NCBI GenBank assembly: GCA_026417375.1
Contig: JAOADJ010000036.1
Location: forward strand, 124,001-188,000
Source: Melioribacteraceae bacterium
Lineage (GTDB): Bacteria > Bacteroidota > Ignavibacteria > Ignavibacteriales > Melioribacteraceae
Direction of reading: 5' to 3'
DNA: 64,000 nt
In this document: one piece after another, positions 59,553 through 64,000 of the stretch
How the letters are laid out: each line of letters begins with the position of its first letter
Numbering within the stretch: the stretch's first letter is position 1
Notes under the pieces: model-generated
Databases searched by the model: none
What the model was told of the DNA's origin: nothing
Seen by the model: only the letters and a program-made list of their open reading frames with translations
Translations under genes and position numbers: made by a program

Positions 59553-61283
59553 TTAGTTATTATTTAATAATTTTTTTCTATCAACATAATGAGTATGAAG
59601 AATTTCATGTGCAGTATTTCCGTTCGGTTCGCCTAAAAATTCTTTATATAATTTTTTTACAGACTCATTTTCATGAGATTTACGATTTTTCATTTTAGAA
59701 TCTATATCATATAATGTTTGAACACGTTTTTTAACTTTTTCCGGTTTTTGATGAATTGGTTGACCACCTCCATTAATACAACCACCGGGACAAGCCATAA
59801 CTTCAATGAAATGATATTTAGATTCCCCTTTTTCAATTTCATCAAGAATTTTTGAAACGTTTCCAATTCCATTTACAACAGCAACATTTACATTCAACCC
59901 ATTAATAGGAATTGATGCAGATTTAATTCCTTCCAAACCACGAACTTGTTGAAAATCAAGAGTATCTAATTCCTTTCCAGATAATTTTTCATAAGCAGTT
60001 CTTAACGCTGCTTCCATAACTCCGCCGCTGGTTCCAAAGATTGCTGCAGCACCAGTTGATTCACCAAGTGGATTATCAAAATTATCTTCCGGTAAATCGT
60101 TAAAATCAATTCCAAACATTTTAAACATTCTTACTAATTCTCTTGTTGTTAAAACAGCATCAACATCTTGCAAATGATTTTCTGATAATTCTGGTCTATC
60201 AGATTCAAATTTTTTAACTGTACATGGCATTATTGAAACAACAAAAATATTTTTAGGATCAATTCCCATTTTCTTTGCATAATATGTTTTGAGAATTGCT
60301 CCTTCCATTTCATGAGGAGATTTACAAGTTGAAACATGTTTTAATAAGTGAGGTCTGTTTTGTTCAATATATTTTACCCAACCCGGACAACAACTTGTAA
60401 ACATTGGTAAATCACCATTTTCTTTTACTCTGTTTATCAATTCAGTTGCTTCTTCAATTATTGTTAGGTCTGCTGCAAAATTTGTATCAAATACTTTTTT
60501 GAATCCTAATCTTCTTAATCCTGTAACTAACTGACCAGTTGCGTTTGTGCCTAAAGGTAAATTGTATTCTTCACCAATACTTGCTCTTACAGCAGGAGCA
60601 ACCTGAGCAATTACAAATTTGGATTTATCTTTAATTGCATTTATAACTTCTTTCGAATGACTTTTTTCGCGTAATGCAGCAGTAGGGCAAACCAAAATAC
60701 ATTGACCACAAAGAATACAATCGCTTACATTTAATCCTTTGTTAAAAGGAGTTGTAACAGTGCTTTGAAATCCTCTGTAAGTAAAATCAATAGCACCAAC
60801 TTTTTGAATTTCATTACAAGTTCTAACACATCTGCCACATAAAATACATTTAGCAGGGTCTCTTTCCATTGAAGCACTGGAAATATCAATTGCATGTTCT
60901 TTCTTTTCACCTAAATAACGATGTTCGCGAATATTATATCTTTCTGAAAGATCTTGTAATTCACAATTTTTATTTCTAACACAAATCAAACAATCTTGTG
61001 GATGATTTTCTATTAATAATTCAACAATTGTTTTTCTAGCTGTTCTTACTCTTTGAGAATTTGTTTCTACTTTCATACCGTTTGCAACCGGATAAGCACA
61101 AGATGGTGTAAGTCCTCTCATACCATCAACTTCTACAACACAAATTCTACAAGCACCAGTTGGGAACATATCTTTCATATGACATAAAGTTGGAATATGA
61201 ATTCCAACAGATTTTGCAGCATCAAGGATTGTCATTCCTTCTTCTGCTTTAACTTTTATATTATTTATTGTCAATTCAACCAT
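59553..61283 (-). CDS. hydA: [FeFe]-hydrogenase catalytic subunit, set 2 (HydA, canonical)
   Basis: 576 aa. Domains: [2Fe-2S] (Cys34, 45, 48, 62), His-Cys [4Fe-4S] (His94, Cys98, 101, 107), 2x[4Fe-4S] (Cys146-149-152-156; 189-192-195-199), H-cluster domain, small-subunit domain ending AHEILHTHYVDRKK. The H-cluster motifs are all canonical: TSCCPGW (296-302), MPCTVKKFE (Cys354), ACPGGCINGGGQP (Cys498, 502). This is the M3-type subunit of trimeric HydABC, which oxidises or evolves H2 with NAD and, if bifurcating, ferredoxin. SD AAGGAG precedes the ATG. It is followed after 8 bp by the sensor kinase. Confidence 0.94.
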   Translation of the reverse strand: MVELTINNIKVKAEEGMTILDAAKSVGIHIPTLCHMKDMFPTGACRICVVEVDGMRGLTPSCAYPVANGMKVETNSQRVRTARKTIVELLIENHPQDCLICVRNKNCELQDLSERYNIREHRYLGEKKEHAIDISSASMERDPAKCILCGRCVRTCNEIQKVGAIDFTYRGFQSTVTTPFNKGLNVSDCILCGQCILVCPTAALREKSHSKEVINAIKDKSKFVIAQVAPAVRASIGEEYNLPLGTNATGQLVTGLRRLGFKKVFDTNFAADLTIIEEATELINRVKENGDLPMFTSCCPGWVKYIEQNRPHLLKHVSTCKSPHEMEGAILKTYYAKKMGIDPKNIFVVSIMPCTVKKFESDRPELSENHLQDVDAVLTTRELVRMFKMFGIDFNDLPEDNFDNPLGESTGAAAIFGTSGGVMEAALRTAYEKLSGKELDTLDFQQVRGLEGIKSASIPINGLNVNVAVVNGIGNVSKILDEIEKGESKYHFIEVMACPGGCINGGGQPIHQKPEKVKKRVQTLYDIDSKMKNRKSHENESVKKLYKEFLGEPNGNTAHEILHTHYVDRKKLLNNN

Positions 61284-61294
61284 TTTTAAACTCC

Positions 61295-63280
61295 TTAATT
61301 AACTTGAACTGCATCTAAACGACATGTTTCAAAACACATTCCACATTTAGAGCATTTAATTTCAATAATTTGATGTGGTTGTTTTTTATCACCAATAATT
61401 GCTTCAGTTGGACATTTTTTAGCACACAAACCACAACCTGTACAAGCTTCGGGATCGATAGTAAATGTTAAAATATCTTTACAAACTTTTGCTTCACATT
61501 TTCTTTCAAATAAATGTTCTTCATATTCTTCCCTGAAATATTTTAAACCAGATAAAACAGGATTTGGGGCGCTTTGTCCTAATCCGCAAAGTGATGTATC
61601 CTTTATAACTTCAGCTAATCTTTGTAAATGAATAATTCCTTTAAACCTTTGCAAAGGTTCATATTGAATTTTATGATGATTATAACTAACAGGAATTCGT
61701 TCAATAATTTCAAGCATTCTTTTTGTACCTTCACGACATGGAACACATTTTCCACAAGATTCATTTTGAATGAAAGTGAGAAAATATTTTGCAACGTCAA
61801 CCATACAAGTATCTTCATCCATTACAACAAATCCACCAGAACCCATCATTGCACCGATACTTTTTAATGAATCATAATCAACCTCAGTATCCATTACCTC
61901 CATTGGTAAACAACCGCCTGAAGGACCGCCTATTTGTACAGCTTTAAATTTTTTATCATTTGGAATTCCGCCACCAATATCAAAAACAACATCTTTTAAT
62001 TTTATACCCATCGGAACTTCAACCAACCCACTATTTTTAATTTTACCAGAAAGTGCAAAAACTTTTGTTCCCTTACTATTTTTTGTACCTATTGATGAAA
62101 ACCATTGTGAACCTTTATTTATAATAGAAGGAACGTTCGCAAAAGTTTCAACGTTATTAATTACAGATGGTTTTCCCCATAATCCAGAATCGCTTGGATA
62201 AGGTGGACGAGGTCTTGGCATTCCACGTTTTCCTTCAATAGATGCTATCAATGCAGTTTCTTCTCCACAAACAAAAGCACCTGCACCTTTTTTAATTCTA
62301 ATATCAAAATCAAAATCACTGTTTAATATATTTTTACCAAGTAAGCCATAATCACGGCATTTATTAATTGCATTTGTTAATCTTTCAATTGCTAATGGAT
62401 ATTCAGCCCGGCAATAAATAAATCCCATTGAAGCACCAATAGCATAAGCACCAATTAACATTCCTTCAATTACACGGAAAGGATCACTTTCAAGAACGGA
62501 GCGATCCATAAATGCACCCGGGTCACCTTCATCTGCGTTACAAATAATATATTTTTGATCAGCAACTTTCTTTTGAGCTATTTCCCATTTTAGTCCTGTA
62601 AGAAATCCTCCACCACCTCTTCCCTTTAATCCACTTTCTTTGACTTCTTTTACTACATCTTCCGGACTCATTAATCTAATTGCTTTATCTAATCCTTTGA
62701 ATCCTCCTGCAGCAATATATTCATCAATTGATGTTGGATTTATTATACCGCTATTTTCAAGAACTATTTTAAGTTGTCTTTTAAAGAATGGGGTTTCATT
62801 TATGTTAGGAATTTTATCTGTTGATTTGCCAAAAGAGCCAAGCAACTTTTTATCATAAATATTGTTTTTGATAATATGAGTTTCAATTAAAGAAGGAACA
62901 TCTTTAGGAGTAATTTCGCAATAAGAAATTCTATCTTTACCAGGAAGTTTTATATCAACTATTGGTTCTTTTGCACAAAATCCAATACAACCAGTTGGGA
63001 CAATTTCTGCTATAATGTTTTTTTGTTTTAACTCATTTTCAATTGCCTGCTTAACTTTATCAGCGCCAGATGCTAAACCACAAGTTCCCATTCCAATAAA
63101 AATAATCGGAACCTGGCTATTAACATATTTCAACTCATTATAAAGATTTAAATATTTTTCTTTACAATTTTCATTTTGGTGACAAAGTGGCCCTTCAAGT
63201 GAACAAGTTACAAATAAATCACAAGGGTTATCTTTTGAATGCCAACATTGGTCACAACATTTATCAATGTAAGTTTTCAT
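61295..63280 (-). CDS. hydB: NADH-binding hydrogenase subunit, set 2 (HydB, full-length bifurcating type)
   Basis: 661 aa. N-terminal Cys-rich patch (Cys8, 9, 12, 20, 26, 33, 39), then a thioredoxin-like [2Fe-2S] domain (Cys67, 98, 102; a fourth ligand is not evident). Next is the NuoF core with the FMN loop KGRGGGGFLTGLKWE (about 219-233), CNADEGDPGAFMDRS and SCGKCVPCREGTKR. A C-terminal 2x[4Fe-4S] domain ends the protein (Cys613-616-619-623; 643-646-649-653). This is the architecture of electron-bifurcating HydB/HndC. Start ATG with AGGTG upstream; it overlaps the hydC2 stop by 4 bp. FMN and NAD(H) binding are family knowledge. Confidence 0.94.
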   Translation of the reverse strand: MKTYIDKCCDQCWHSKDNPCDLFVTCSLEGPLCHQNENCKEKYLNLYNELKYVNSQVPIIFIGMGTCGLASGADKVKQAIENELKQKNIIAEIVPTGCIGFCAKEPIVDIKLPGKDRISYCEITPKDVPSLIETHIIKNNIYDKKLLGSFGKSTDKIPNINETPFFKRQLKIVLENSGIINPTSIDEYIAAGGFKGLDKAIRLMSPEDVVKEVKESGLKGRGGGGFLTGLKWEIAQKKVADQKYIICNADEGDPGAFMDRSVLESDPFRVIEGMLIGAYAIGASMGFIYCRAEYPLAIERLTNAINKCRDYGLLGKNILNSDFDFDIRIKKGAGAFVCGEETALIASIEGKRGMPRPRPPYPSDSGLWGKPSVINNVETFANVPSIINKGSQWFSSIGTKNSKGTKVFALSGKIKNSGLVEVPMGIKLKDVVFDIGGGIPNDKKFKAVQIGGPSGGCLPMEVMDTEVDYDSLKSIGAMMGSGGFVVMDEDTCMVDVAKYFLTFIQNESCGKCVPCREGTKRMLEIIERIPVSYNHHKIQYEPLQRFKGIIHLQRLAEVIKDTSLCGLGQSAPNPVLSGLKYFREEYEEHLFERKCEAKVCKDILTFTIDPEACTGCGLCAKKCPTEAIIGDKKQPHQIIEIKCSKCGMCFETCRLDAVQVN

Positions 63281-63762
63281 TCAACACCTACAGTTTGTTC
63301 AATTTTTGATTTTTCTTCTTTTTTATACTTACTTAAAATTTTTGGAATTTCTTTTACAGTAATTCTTCCATAATATTCTTCGTTAATATTAATAACAGGT
63401 GCAATGCTACAAGCACCAATACAAGCAACAGTTTCGAGTGTAAATAATTTATCTCGTGTCGTTTGACCAGCTTTTATACCTAATTCAGTTTCAAGTGCTG
63501 TTAAAATATTTGCAGAATTTTTAACGTGACAAGCTGTGCCACGACAAACACGAATAACATTTTTACCGAGTGGTGTTAATCTAAATTGATTATAAAATGT
63601 AGCAACTCCGTAAACAGTAACAAATGGAATTCCAACATATTCAGCAATTTGTTTTAATTGATCTTCTGGTAGATATCCAAATTCATCTTGAACATCCTGA
63701 AGTAAAGGTATTAAATAACTTCTGTCTCTTTCTGGGTACTTTGTCAAAATATGATTTTCCAT
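63277..63762 (-). CDS. hydC: [2Fe-2S] hydrogenase subunit, set 2 (HydC/NuoE-like)
   Basis: 161-aa NuoE-type thioredoxin-fold [2Fe-2S] protein, first gene of the operon. Helical N-terminus SYLIPLLQDVQDEFGYLPED, then IPFVTVYGVATFYNQFRLTP; cluster ligands RVCRGTACHVKN (two Cys) and ACIGACSIAPV (two Cys). ATGA overlap with hydB2. No strong ribosome-binding site precedes the ATG (only AGAG). It partners HydB2 and HydA2; the set 1 copy is a paralogue of similar length. Confidence 0.94.
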   Translation of the reverse strand: MENHILTKYPERDRSYLIPLLQDVQDEFGYLPEDQLKQIAEYVGIPFVTVYGVATFYNQFRLTPLGKNVIRVCRGTACHVKNSANILTALETELGIKAGQTTRDKLFTLETVACIGACSIAPVININEEYYGRITVKEIPKILSKYKKEEKSKIEQTVGVE

Positions 63763-64000
63763 CTTTTTCTCTTATTTGTTTCAAATGCTTATCTATAAAT
63801 TCATTTTTAATGCCAATAAAATCTCGATTTTTAGGTCTTTTTTAAGGGTTTTATTTTATACTTTTCTTATTGAATAGAAATTTTTTATTAATGATTATTA
63901 AAGTTAAGAGTGAAATTTATTGTGATTATATCAAAATAACCTATTTTTACTTATAAAATTTTCGGGTTTTTAATGGAATTTGAAAACAACTTTTTGATAA
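63763..64000. other. AT-rich leader region upstream of the hydrogenase operon
   Basis: 238 bp without a convincing gene up to the window end. It must hold the operon's promoter (reading leftwards). TATAAT occurs on the minus strand at 63931-63926, but no good -35 pairs with it, so I do not assign a promoter. A near-palindrome at 63921-63937 is listed separately. The gene further upstream is outside the window. Confidence 0.6.
63921..63937. promoter_or_regulatory. candidate operator (Rex/FNR/CRP-like imperfect palindrome)
   Basis: TTGTGATTATATCAAAA is an odd-spaced imperfect palindrome (6 of 8 symmetric pairs), built from GTGAT / ATCA half-sites about 160 bp before hydC2. Half-sites resemble Rex (TTGTGA) or FNR/CRP motifs, but the spacing is one base short of each. 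It overlaps the candidate TATAAT. Weak evidence. Confidence 0.25.

Noticed and set aside
63780-63830. Possible sigma54 promoter (TTGGCATTAAAAATGAA) before hydC2
   Set aside because: The -24 GG fits but the -12 position is GA instead of GC, and no AAA+ enhancer-binding protein is in the cluster.
1-64000. CRISPR arrays, insertion sequences, prophage or integron attachment sites
   Set aside because: No regularly spaced repeats, transposase-like proteins or phage genes were found; the Xer protein has housekeeping context and the HNH protein lacks mobile-element surroundings.

Overview
The window is low-GC, gene-dense bacterial chromosome. The AT bias is obvious by eye; I did not count it. The gene set points to a Gram-negative member of the Bacteroidota / Chlorobiota-Ignavibacteriota (FCB) group: two FadL/OmpP1-type outer-membrane proteins, the alternative GlmU-like family, a GldE-like CBS-domain membrane protein, a DUF5683 protein, HprK, and several candidate promoters resembling the Bacteroidota TTTG / TAnnTTTG type. 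This lineage call is inference; no rRNA gene is present. I saw no phage, insertion sequence or CRISPR.

Positions 1-31,400 (+ strand): the 3' end of mutS2; an acyl-CoA carboxylase biotin carboxylase plus separate biotin carrier; a lipid-handling outer-membrane block (two tandem FadL-like porins and an SGNH-hydrolase lipoprotein); a SPOR lipoprotein; a dolichol/phytol-kinase-like enzyme; ssb; a CNNM/GldE-like protein; an MCE/MlaD protein; acpS; mnmA; an HNH nuclease; trpS; scpA-scpB-rluB; a PBP4-type peptidase; lysS; a C-terminal processing protease; a gamma-carbonic anhydrase-like protein; ybeY; a DUF494 protein; topA; a Xer recombinase; hpf; hprK; an M23 peptidase; holB; a PSP1 protein; and a thiolase/3-hydroxyacyl-CoA dehydrogenase pair.

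Positions 31,400-43,600 (- strand): a long co-directional run ending in ftsY. From its upstream end it holds a PASTA protein, rpe, folP, cdaA, a CHAD protein, a UPF0173 hydrolase, parA-parB, three membrane proteins of unknown role, aroQ, a MerR-family regulator, tRNA-Pro(GGG), purF and pgsA. The tRNA sits one base after merR and inside the apparent transcription unit. Positions 43,694-50,169 (+ strand, except one SDR gene): GlmU-like, NFACT/RqcH-like, a GT9 glycosyltransferase, homocysteine S-methyltransferase and ispE.

Positions 50,166-63,762 (- strand) hold the most interesting region: an apparent ten-gene [FeFe]-hydrogenase operon. Its order is hydC2-hydB2-hydA2, then a hydrogenase-like iron-sulfur sensor fused to a histidine kinase, a REC-only protein, a REC-PAS-histidine kinase, a second REC-only protein, then a second set hydC1-hydB1-hydA1. 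A strong hairpin follows hydA1, and beyond it a membrane histidine kinase has its own likely promoter. The two catalytic sets differ. HydB2 carries the N- and C-terminal iron-sulfur domains of bifurcating HydB, while HydB1 lacks both. HydA2 has the canonical TSCCP motif, while HydA1 has TSCSP. My reading is a redox/H2-sensing phosphorelay built into a dual NAD-linked hydrogenase operon. No protein in the cluster has a recognisable DNA-binding output domain. The maturation genes hydE, hydF and hydG are not in the window.
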